Assembly: GCA_963803015.1 (NCBI GenBank)
Contig: CAWDKV010000011.1
Location: 744,001 to 808,000, forward strand
DNA: 64,000 nt
Direction: 5' to 3'
Origin: Berkiella sp963803015
GTDB taxonomy: Bacteria; Pseudomonadota; Gammaproteobacteria; Berkiellales; Berkiellaceae
Positions 54,417 to 61,394 of this stretch are shown in pieces; positions within the stretch are counted from its first letter, which is position 1; every line of letters begins with the position of its first letter. A program made the position numbers and the translations under genes. The notes below the pieces were generated by a model. The model was not told the origin of the DNA and did no database searches. It saw only the letters and a list, made by a program, of their open reading frames with translations.

Positions 54417-55361
54417 TTAGCTTTGAAGACTCAATGCTTCATCAAACCCACTTTTTGATTCCAATGCCACACCATGAATAGCAGGTTCAGTGCGCTTTAT
54501 TAATCCCGTTAAAACTTTACCAGGACCACACTCAAAAACCGTTTTAATTCCCTCTTGTGCAAAGAGTTGTATCGTTTGTACCCATTGTACAGGGTGAGAT
54601 AACTGTTTCACTAAAGATTGTCGTATATCATCCGGATGAGAATGAGATTGCACATCGACGTTATGAATAACCGGCATCTTGGGGGATTGTATTCTCACCC
54701 CTTCTAAAACGCGAGCGAGCTTCAATGCAGCAGGCTCCATAAGAGCACAATGCGAGGGGACACTTACCGGGAGCAAAATTGCTTTTTTAGCACCGCGCTC
54801 TTTTGCCAAAGCGCATGCTCGCTCTACCGCTTGTTTGTTACCTGCAATCACTGTTTGGCCAATAGCATTAAAATTCACCGGTGCAACCACTTCATTTTTA
54901 GCTGCTTCTTGGCATACTTCCAACAAAGTAGCATCGGGCATGCCTAAAATGGCAGCCATTGCGCCCTCACCCACTGAAACAGCTTCTTGCATCAATTGAC
55001 CGCGCAGTGCAACCAATTTCACTGCATCTTCTAAATACAACGCCTCAGCGCAAACCAAAGCGGTATATTCACCTAAGCTATGTCCTGCTAACAGGTGGGG
55101 ATTCACTCTGCCCTCTTCCTGCCAAGCGCACCAGAGCGCTACTCCTGCTGCTAACAACACAGGCTGCGTATTTACTGTACTATTAAGTTCAGTTTCAGGG
55201 CCATCTTGGGCTAAAGCCCACAAATCTTTATCTAAGGCACTAGAAGCTTGTTTGAAGGTCTTTTCTATCACTGAAAAATGCGTTGCGGCTTCTTTTAGCA
55301 TGCCTATTTGTTGTGAGCCTTGCCCAGGAAAAACAAAAGCCAAATTTTTATTTTGCGTCAC
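54417..55361 (-). CDS. fabD: Malonyl CoA-acyl carrier protein transacylase
   Basis: The 314-residue enzyme loads malonyl onto ACP. It shows FVFPGQGSQQIGM, the nucleophile Ser in LAGHSLGEYTALVCA (about residue 92), the Arg of LRGQLMQEAV (about 117), and the catalytic His in VPSHCALMEPA (about 200). I favour GTG 55361 (read MTQNKN, with AGGTG upstream) over GTG 55370. Length is typical. Confidence 0.96.
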   Translation of the reverse strand: MTQNKNLAFVFPGQGSQQIGMLKEAATHFSVIEKTFKQASSALDKDLWALAQDGPETELNSTVNTQPVLLAAGVALWCAWQEEGRVNPHLLAGHSLGEYTALVCAEALYLEDAVKLVALRGQLMQEAVSVGEGAMAAILGMPDATLLEVCQEAAKNEVVAPVNFNAIGQTVIAGNKQAVERACALAKERGAKKAILLPVSVPSHCALMEPAALKLARVLEGVRIQSPKMPVIHNVDVQSHSHPDDIRQSLVKQLSHPVQWVQTIQLFAQEGIKTVFECGPGKVLTGLIKRTEPAIHGVALESKSGFDEALSLQS

Positions 55362-55382
55362 TGTATTCACCTATACGCTAAA

Positions 55383-56390
55383 TTAATATTTTACTAAGGC
55401 CGAGCCCCAGGTTAAACCCGCACCAAAGGCTTCAAGCAATAAGGTTTGTCCTTTTTTGACTCGACCATCTCTAACAGCCACGTCCAAAGCCAGCGGAATA
55501 GACGCACTGGATGTATTGCTGTGGGTAGCAACGGTGCAAATCACTTTTTCCATCGGCAAACCTAATTTCTGAGCCGTTGCCTGAATAATTCTAATGTTGG
55601 CTTGATGCGGAATTAACCAATCAATTTCATCTGATGTGATCTGATGCTTGATTAAAATATCTTGTACCATCTCACCTAATTTGGTTACTGCAATCTTAAA
55701 CACCTTTTGTCCATTCATTTTGATATAAGGGTTTAATTGCTCTAGAGGAAGATTAAAGTTTTCTGTAGGAGAGCCTGTGATAAGCGCACTATGATCGCCC
55801 AGTTGCATATTGTCTACCGTCAACAATTCATCATAACTGCCCTCAGCATAAAGATGTGTCGAGAGCACACCTGGCGTATCGCTTGCACTTAACACAACTG
55901 CACCAGCACCATCGCCAAATAACACACAGGTATTGCGATCTGACCAATCAATCAATCGGCTCATTAATTCACTGCCAATGATTAAGGCATGTTTAATCGC
56001 GCCTGTTTTGATATATTGATCAGCAATACTCAATGCATAGATAAAACCCGTGCAGGCGGCTTGTAAATCAAAAGCAATACACGTTGGGATCATTAAATTT
56101 TTTTGCACAAGGCAAGCTGTTGCCGGAAATATTTTATCTGGTGCGCCGGTAGCAACAATAATGAGTTCTATCTCTTTAGGCGAAAGACCAGATTGCGCAA
56201 TGGCCTGTTTGGCAGCTTCGGTTGCTAAACTTGAGGCTGTTTCATGGGGAGCCGCGATATGTCTTGAATGAATGCCAGTACGTTCTACAATCCAAGCATC
56301 ACTCGTCTCAACACGCTTTTCCCAATCTTGATTACTAAAAGTGGTTTGGGGCAAATAGCTTCCGGTGCCACTTATTTTTGAATAAATCAT
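55383..56390 (-). CDS. fabH: 3-oxoacyl-ACP synthase III
   Basis: The 335-residue enzyme starts fatty acid synthesis by condensing acetyl-CoA with malonyl-ACP. The active-site Cys is in LQAACTGFIYALSIAD (about residue 113), His in LIPHQANIRII (about 255), and Asn in THSNTSSASIPLAL (about 285). Length and position between plsX and fabD are typical; its ATG overlaps plsX by 4 bp. Confidence 0.97.
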   Translation of the reverse strand: MIYSKISGTGSYLPQTTFSNQDWEKRVETSDAWIVERTGIHSRHIAAPHETASSLATEAAKQAIAQSGLSPKEIELIIVATGAPDKIFPATACLVQKNLMIPTCIAFDLQAACTGFIYALSIADQYIKTGAIKHALIIGSELMSRLIDWSDRNTCVLFGDGAGAVVLSASDTPGVLSTHLYAEGSYDELLTVDNMQLGDHSALITGSPTENFNLPLEQLNPYIKMNGQKVFKIAVTKLGEMVQDILIKHQITSDEIDWLIPHQANIRIIQATAQKLGLPMEKVICTVATHSNTSSASIPLALDVAVRDGRVKKGQTLLLEAFGAGLTWGSALVKY

Positions 56391-57439
56391 GCCGAATTCC
56401 GCTTGCCTAAATAGAGCGCCACTTCCTCGCTGATACGCTCAGGCACATTTTTTTCGACTTCTACTACCGCTTCTTTAATCGCATGCAAGTAGCTTAGTCT
56501 TTCCGCATTGCCATGACTTTTAATCACAGTCCCATTTAAACCTAAAAGAGAAGCACCGTTGTATTGACGGGGATCAAAACGTGATTTAATAGCACGCAAA
56601 ATAGGCATCGCTAAAAGTGCCACACATTTTGTATAAAGATTGCGGGTAAATTCTCGACGAAGGTATTCTACTGCCATTTTGGCAACCCCTTCGCTCGACT
56701 TTAAAGCGACATTGCCAACAAAGCCATCACAGACGACAACATCTGCAATGCCATAATACATATTATTCCCTTCAACAAAACCAATGTAATTAATTTGATC
56801 GGTTTCTTCTAGCATGTGTGCTGCTTTTTTAACAGCCTCACTGCCTTTTATCGCTTCTGCTCCAATGTTTAATAACCCTACACGAGGCTCAGCAATATTA
56901 TCGACTGCTTTGGCTAAAACGGAACCCATCACTGCAAATTGAAATAAATGCTCTGCCTCACAATCTACGTTTGCGCCTAAATCGAGCATCCGCATGCGAC
57001 CCATCTTTTCTTCGCCCGCTTTAATCGGGATAGAATAAATAATGGCAGGTCTATCAATGCCTGGCAGCATTTTTAAAACAAAACGCGCAATGGCCATCAA
57101 CGCGCCGGTATTACCAGCACTGACACAAGCTTGCGCCTGTTTTTCCTTGACTAAATTAATCGCTACCCGCATTGAAGAATCTTTCTTAGAGCGCAAAGCT
57201 GTGGCAGGAGATTCATCCATATTCACTTGCTGCGTGGCATGATGAATATGAAGACGAGAAGACAAAGCGGCAGCGTTGCCCACTTTTTTAATCTCGGTTG
57301 CAATTTTTTCCTTATCTCCAACGAGGATCAACTCAAGGTAAGGATAAACCTCAAGCGCGTCCATGGCCGCGGGCACCACAACGCAAGGACCATGATCTCC
57401 CCCCATCGCGTCTAAGGCGATACGGATATTTTTATTCAA
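56387..57439 (-). CDS. plsX: Phosphate acyltransferase PlsX
   Basis: The 350-residue enzyme converts acyl-ACP to acyl phosphate for membrane phospholipid synthesis. Family features are IALDAMGGDHGP at the N-terminus, DESPATALRSKKDSSMRVA (about 76-94), SAGNTGALMA (about 107), and CDGFVGNVALKSSEG (about 232). The start must be TTG 57439, since no ATG or GTG lies before ALDAMGG; AAGAG lies eight bases upstream. It begins 5 bp after the rpmF stop. Confidence 0.95.
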   Translation of the reverse strand: MNKNIRIALDAMGGDHGPCVVVPAAMDALEVYPYLELILVGDKEKIATEIKKVGNAAALSSRLHIHHATQQVNMDESPATALRSKKDSSMRVAINLVKEKQAQACVSAGNTGALMAIARFVLKMLPGIDRPAIIYSIPIKAGEEKMGRMRMLDLGANVDCEAEHLFQFAVMGSVLAKAVDNIAEPRVGLLNIGAEAIKGSEAVKKAAHMLEETDQINYIGFVEGNNMYYGIADVVVCDGFVGNVALKSSEGVAKMAVEYLRREFTRNLYTKCVALLAMPILRAIKSRFDPRQYNGASLLGLNGTVIKSHGNAERLSYLHAIKEAVVEVEKNVPERISEEVALYLGKRNSA

Positions 57440-57444
57440 AGGGA

Positions 57445-57642
57445 CTACTCTTCGTCTGGGACATCCGCAAGAGGAGTCTGGATCACTTGACGACCACGAT
57501 AGTAGCCTTCAGCTGTGATATGGTGACGACGATGTGTTTCACCTGTTTCAGAATCAATAGATAAAGTTGGTTTTGCAACTTTATCATGTGAGCGTCTTTG
57601 ATCTCTTCTAGAGCGGGTGGTTTTACCTTGTTGAACTGCCAT
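57445..57642 (-). CDS. rpmF: 50S ribosomal protein L32
   Basis: The 65-residue basic protein begins MAVQQGKTTRSRRDQRRSHD, the typical L32 N-terminus, and continues PTLSIDSETGETHRRHHIT. It is the non-zinc type, without the Cys4 motif. The order yceD-rpmF-plsX is universal in proteobacteria. Confidence 0.97.
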   Translation of the reverse strand: MAVQQGKTTRSRRDQRRSHDKVAKPTLSIDSETGETHRRHHITAEGYYRGRQVIQTPLADVPDEE

Positions 57643-57676
57643 TTGCTATGTATCCATCTATTATATAAAAATTGAA

Positions 57677-58204
57677 TTATTTCATGTCTTTCAGTTTTAA
57701 TAAAGCTTTACGAAAGTCATTTGTCTTACCATTTTCTGATTGCTCTGCAACTTCAGGCTCCCCTATACAGGGCAACTCATGGCGCGGCACTAAGGGTAAC
57801 GCAAGGAGTAGCTCCTCTGCAATCCAATCACTTAAGGTCACATCGCCATTTGCAGCTAATAAAGGCTCATAATGTTTTGGTAGCACTTTATCTTGCTCTG
57901 CATCCTCTATAGGACTCACTTTAATGGTGCTGTGGAGTGAGAGTGTCATAGGCTTTAAACAGCGCTGACAGATGAAGGCCAGATCCTCTACCCGCATTTC
58001 CCCATTGATGCAGCATAAACCTGCTTCATCTAAGCCAAAGATCAGAGAAACCTGCACTTTAACAGATTTTTGCGCACGAAACTCTTCTGCTAACCCACTT
58101 AATTCACCCAATAAGAGCTCACCCTCAAAGCGACTACCCTCTTTAGGAGCCTGCTTACAGAGCTTTTCCGGGGAAAATCTTTTAGGGAGTTTATTAATTA
58201 ACAT
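57677..58204 (-). CDS. yceD: YceD/DUF177 family protein (23S rRNA accumulation)
   Basis: The 175-residue protein matches YceD/DUF177. It shows the CQRCLKPMTLSLHS motif (two Cys) and the acidic end of the domain WIAEELLLALPLVPRHE. YceD is needed for normal 23S rRNA accumulation; its mechanism is not settled. I use ATG 58204 in place of GTG 58213. It is co-directional with rpmF and divergent from maf, the E. coli arrangement. Confidence 0.9.
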   Translation of the reverse strand: MLINKLPKRFSPEKLCKQAPKEGSRFEGELLLGELSGLAEEFRAQKSVKVQVSLIFGLDEAGLCCINGEMRVEDLAFICQRCLKPMTLSLHSTIKVSPIEDAEQDKVLPKHYEPLLAANGDVTLSDWIAEELLLALPLVPRHELPCIGEPEVAEQSENGKTNDFRKALLKLKDMK

Positions 58205-58300
58205 AGGGGACACATCTTACCGGCTCATTCTAGTAGAGTCAAAGGGCCAGACATTGCTATGATCTTATTTATTAAAATTATTGTAATTTAGTTGGTTAAT

Positions 58301-58879
58301 ATGATATCTATTATTCTTGCTTCAAGCTCCATTTATCGCCAAGAATTGTTCTCTCGCTTTATGCTGCCCTTTACCACCTTTTCTCCTGATCTCGATGAAA
58401 CGCGGTTGCAAGATGAACCTGTGCTAGAAATGGTGTGTCGCCTTGCCAAAGCCAAAGCAAGAATCGCAGGAGAGCACTTTCCTGGTGCCATCTGTATAGG
58501 CTCTGACGAAGTCGCGGCCATCGGCGAAACGATTTTCGGCAAACCTGGCAATAAAGAAAACGCCCAAAATCAATTGCAAACTATGAGCGGCAAAGTCGTA
58601 CACTTTCACACGGCGGTGTGTCTCTACTCGCAGACGCGCCACTTCGATATATGCCAGGTCGTGACCACTGGCGTGAAATTTCGTACATTAACCGAGAAGA
58701 TGATTCATAATTATTTAGAAAAAGAAAAACCCTATCATAGTGCCGGCAGTTTTAAATCAGAAACTTTAGGCTCAGCCCTCATTGAACGTTTTGAAGGAGA
58801 AGATCCTACTGCTATCGTTGGTTTACCCTTGATAGCTTTAAGTGACATGTTGAGAAAATGTGGCATTGAGGTTGTTTGA
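58301..58879 (+). CDS. Maf-like nucleotide pyrophosphatase (YceF type)
   Basis: The 192-residue protein is a Maf-family house-cleaning pyrophosphatase; the YceF branch hydrolyses 7-methyl-GTP. It starts ISIILASSSIYRQELFSRF and has the SDEVA segment (IGSDEVAAIGETIFGKPG; many relatives have SDQ) and the ESETLG-like KSETLGSALIERFEGEDPT end. I use ATG 58301 over TTG 58292. The divergent position next to yceD matches E. coli yceF. A strong hairpin follows at 58889-58915. Confidence 0.9.
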   Translation: MISIILASSSIYRQELFSRFMLPFTTFSPDLDETRLQDEPVLEMVCRLAKAKARIAGEHFPGAICIGSDEVAAIGETIFGKPGNKENAQNQLQTMSGKVVHFHTAVCLYSQTRHFDICQVVTTGVKFRTLTEKMIHNYLEKEKPYHSAGSFKSETLGSALIERFEGEDPTAIVGLPLIALSDMLRKCGIEVV

Positions 58880-58888
58880 ACTACACTT

Positions 58889-58915
58889 GCTCTCTCTCAT
58901 TTTTTGAGAGAGAGC
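58889..58915. terminator. 11-bp hairpin between maf and sppA
   Basis: GCTCTCTCTCA (58889-58899) and TGAGAGAGAGC (58905-58915) form a perfect 11-bp stem with a five-T loop, in the short gap between the convergent ends of maf and sppA. No U-tract follows on either side, but the position fits a bidirectional transcription stop. Confidence 0.65.
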
Positions 58916-58928
58916 GTATGTAAAGGTC

Positions 58929-59885
58929 TTAGCGCAATTGCATATTTTGATGAACCCCAAGCTCTGCGGCAAATTGCTTAGCAGCAGAAACGCCGAGTCT
59001 TGAGACCATTTTATCTAGAATATTAGTTGTAACCGTATAATCAACCGTTTCTTCTAATTTAATAATATCGCGCTTAACTTTATCTGCATCGCCGATACCG
59101 TCAATCAAACCTAACGCCAACGCTTTATCGCCAGTCCAAAATAGACCGTTAAAGAGCAACTCATCGCTCCCTTTGAGTCTATCGCCTCGACCTGTTTTAA
59201 CCGCTTTGATAAAGTGCCCATGAATATCGTCTAATAGAGATTTTGCAAAGCGAACTTGTTCTTCATCTTTTTCAGCGAAGGGATCTAAAAACATTTTATT
59301 TTTCCCCGCAGATAAAGAGCGCTGTTCTACTCCTACTTTTTTCATTACTTCAACAAAACCAAAGTTTGGCATTAATACACCAATAGAGCCAACAATGCTG
59401 GAATTATTCGCGTAGATTTCATCAGAGCTGGCTGCTATATAATAAGCCCCTGACGCACAAATATCTGCAACGACGGAGTACACTTTTTTCTCTGGATGGA
59501 GCTTGCGCAATCGCATAATTTCATCATAAATATAAGCGCTTTGCACGGGTGTTCCACCAGGTGAATTTATCCGTAAAAGAACTGCTTTCACGCGCTGTTC
59601 ACTAAATGCGCGTTGCAAACTACTAATCACATTTTCGGCTTCAATTTCTTGTTGCTGACCGACTGTACCTACTAAATCAATCTGCGCAACATGCTCTTTT
59701 AACGCTTGTTTTGTTGGCCTACCTTGGAAAATCATAAAAATGACAATAGCAAAAAAAGCAAGTAACAAGAACTTGTAAAAGCCGCGCCACCGTCTTGCAC
59801 GACGTTGTTCTTTGACATTTTCTAAAAGAGCTTTTTCAATCAGCTCTCGCTCCCAAGTTGAGCTAGATTCCGGTTGCGCTTGCAT
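58929..59885 (-). CDS. sppA: Signal peptide peptidase SppA-type (S49 family)
   Basis: The 318-residue inner-membrane serine protease degrades cleaved signal peptides. It has one N-terminal helix (FYKFLLLAFFAIVIFMIF, about residues 38-55), INSPGGTPVQSAYIYDEI (about 107), ICASGAYYIAASSDEIYAN (catalytic-fold strand), the catalytic Ser in SSIVGSIGVL (about 168) and Lys in LSAGKNKMFLDPF (about 197). It is the short single-domain form, not the 600-residue E. coli SppA. It starts 23 bp inside the end of rluC. Confidence 0.92.
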   Translation of the reverse strand: MQAQPESSSTWERELIEKALLENVKEQRRARRWRGFYKFLLLAFFAIVIFMIFQGRPTKQALKEHVAQIDLVGTVGQQQEIEAENVISSLQRAFSEQRVKAVLLRINSPGGTPVQSAYIYDEIMRLRKLHPEKKVYSVVADICASGAYYIAASSDEIYANNSSIVGSIGVLMPNFGFVEVMKKVGVEQRSLSAGKNKMFLDPFAEKDEEQVRFAKSLLDDIHGHFIKAVKTGRGDRLKGSDELLFNGLFWTGDKALALGLIDGIGDADKVKRDIIKLEETVDYTVTTNILDKMVSRLGVSAAKQFAAELGVHQNMQLR

Positions 59886-60861
59886 TCATTTCCCTCACTT
59901 TTAGATTTAATTTTTGACAATAATCCTGAAATTCAGCCGGCACCTCACTCGTCACCGTTAAAGTAAATGGCGAATAAGGTAATTTAATAACCAATTTGTG
60001 TGCATGTAATAACAGACGATTCGCTGCTGTTATTTTTTCCTGTTCAGCGAAATCAAGTTGCGAATATTTTGTTTCACCGAGGATTGGATGCCCCATAAAT
60101 GCGCAATGTACGCGAATTTGATGGGTTCTACCAGTGAGCAAAGTCGCTTGAAGTAAGCTTGCATGCTTGTTGCTGTCTAACAAGGAAAAAGCAGTTTGCG
60201 CCGCTTTACCTTGTGGATCAACTTTTACAATTCTTTCACCGCTCTGGGTGACAAATTTACGCAAAGGCGCATCCACTAACTTGCCACCCTGCCATCGGCG
60301 ATGCACTACAGCGAGATATTGTTTATGGATAGTTCCTGCTCGCATACACTCATGTAAATGCAGCAGCATGCTACGGCTCTTCGCCAACATCACCAAGCCA
60401 GATGTATCTCTATCTAAGCGGTGAACTAACTCTAAAAATTTTTGCTCTGGTCGCATAGCGCGAAGCGCCTCAATGAGCCCCCAAGAGACACCACTTCCCC
60501 CATGCACTGCCATTCCAGATGGCTTACTTAAAATAAGTAATTTATCGTCCTCGTAGCAAACAGACTTTTGTAATATTTTTGTCATTCTGCTATCTGGCAT
60601 GGTTAAAACGGGCTTTTCTTCCCCTTGGCGAATAGGAGGGATCCGGATCAAATCTCCTTCTACAAGGCGATAACTCACATCGACACGGCCTTTGTTTATG
60701 CGTAGCTCCCCCTTTCTAATGATGCGGTAGACTCGGCTTTTGGGGACACCACGGAGAAAGGTAAACAAAAAATTGTCTAATCTTTGCCCAACATTATCTT
60801 GTGTCACTACAATTTGCTGAACTTTGCTCACTAATTGGCAACTGGCTAACATAGTTGTCAT
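59863..60861 (-). CDS. rluC: 23S rRNA pseudouridine synthase RluC
   Basis: The 332-residue enzyme makes pseudouridines 955, 2504 and 2580 in 23S rRNA. An N-terminal S4 domain (GQRLDNFLFTFLRGVPKSRVYRIIRKGE) precedes the catalytic domain with Asp in LVHRLDRDTSGLVMLAKS (about residue 150) and GRTHQIRVHCAFMGHPILG (about 240). The frame runs upstream to a TTG at 60936, but I favour ATG 60861 by comparison with RluC starts. It is divergent from rne, as in E. coli. Confidence 0.94.
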   Translation of the reverse strand: MTTMLASCQLVSKVQQIVVTQDNVGQRLDNFLFTFLRGVPKSRVYRIIRKGELRINKGRVDVSYRLVEGDLIRIPPIRQGEEKPVLTMPDSRMTKILQKSVCYEDDKLLILSKPSGMAVHGGSGVSWGLIEALRAMRPEQKFLELVHRLDRDTSGLVMLAKSRSMLLHLHECMRAGTIHKQYLAVVHRRWQGGKLVDAPLRKFVTQSGERIVKVDPQGKAAQTAFSLLDSNKHASLLQATLLTGRTHQIRVHCAFMGHPILGETKYSQLDFAEQEKITAANRLLLHAHKLVIKLPYSPFTLTVTSEVPAEFQDYCQKLNLKVREMNASATGI

Positions 60862-61157
60862 AATATGGTTTTTTGCCCCGATTCGGGTTAGAATAAGTTT
60901 CCAACTTATGTTATCAAGTCCAACCTCGACTGGCAACTAGTTCAACGCACGAAAAACTGATAATATTCCGTGGTTACAAAGGCTTAGCTGCCAGGTAACA
61001 TGCTTATTCTTAAGTTCAGCAGTTGAAGCCAAAAAGAATCGTGCCCAAGTGGACGAATGGCGAAATAAAATGAAGGTTATTTTTCGCCCGAATCAAGTTG
61101 AACAATTGGATTTTCAAAGTTGTGTGAACTCTCAGCAATTATTGCTGAATAAATATT

Positions 61158-61200
61158 TACTCAAAGCACTTTTGTTGCTTAAAACAAAGTGGAAAGAGTA
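61158..61200 (+). repeat. Miniature palindromic element (copy D1)
   Basis: TACTC (61158-61162) and GAGTA (61196-61200) frame arms CACTTTTGTT and AAAACAAAGTG with a four-base loop. These are the outer arms of copies A/B with the whole conserved centre deleted. Confidence 0.7.
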
Positions 61201-61204
61201 TTTG

Positions 61205-61227
61205 CTCCAACCAGTAACTGGAAAGAG
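61205..61227 (+). repeat. Minimal palindromic element (copy D2)
   Basis: CTC-CAA-CCAGT-A-ACTGG-AAA-GAG: a 23-bp palindrome with the same outer framing and the CCAGT arm sequence of copies C and D. It appears to be a further deletion derivative. Confidence 0.55.
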
Positions 61228-61230
61228 TCT

Positions 61231-61354
61231 TTACTCGAACCAGTTTGGTTTTAAGCTAGGCGCCGAGGGGCGATCAACCGGAGTGTATAAAAAATACATG
61301 AGGATTGCGAGAGCCCGAAGGCAACAACGCCTAAAATCAAACTGGAAAGAGTAT
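61231..61354 (+). repeat. Palindromic element, copy D
   Basis: A 124-bp copy. The left arm TTACTCGAACCAGTTTGGTT (from 61231) pairs with the right arm ending AAACTGGAAAGAGTATA. The core keeps GCTAGGCGCC, CAACCGGAGT, ATGAGGATTGCGAG and CAACAACGCCTAAAA. The top stem is TGTAT/ATACA here instead of TTTAC/GTAAA in A-C, a compensatory difference. Confidence 0.88.
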
Positions 61355-61394
61355 AATTTTAAACAATTTAAACACTTAAGATGTGCCAAATACT

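Larger units (their letters stand above)
60862..61394. other. Divergent rluC-rne region: long structured rne leader
   Basis: This 533-bp gap holds promoters for both genes and a leader for rne. A perfect 7-bp hairpin TCAGCAA-TTA-TTGCTGA lies at 61132-61148. Three members of the palindrome family follow in tandem (61158-61200, 61205-61227, 61231-61354). The end of the last creates TATAAT at 61352-61357, but without a clear -35. An open frame through 61049-61417 reads through these repeats and is not treated as a gene. E. coli rne also has a long hairpin-rich leader through which RNase E limits its own mRNA; a similar role here is inferred. Confidence 0.55.
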
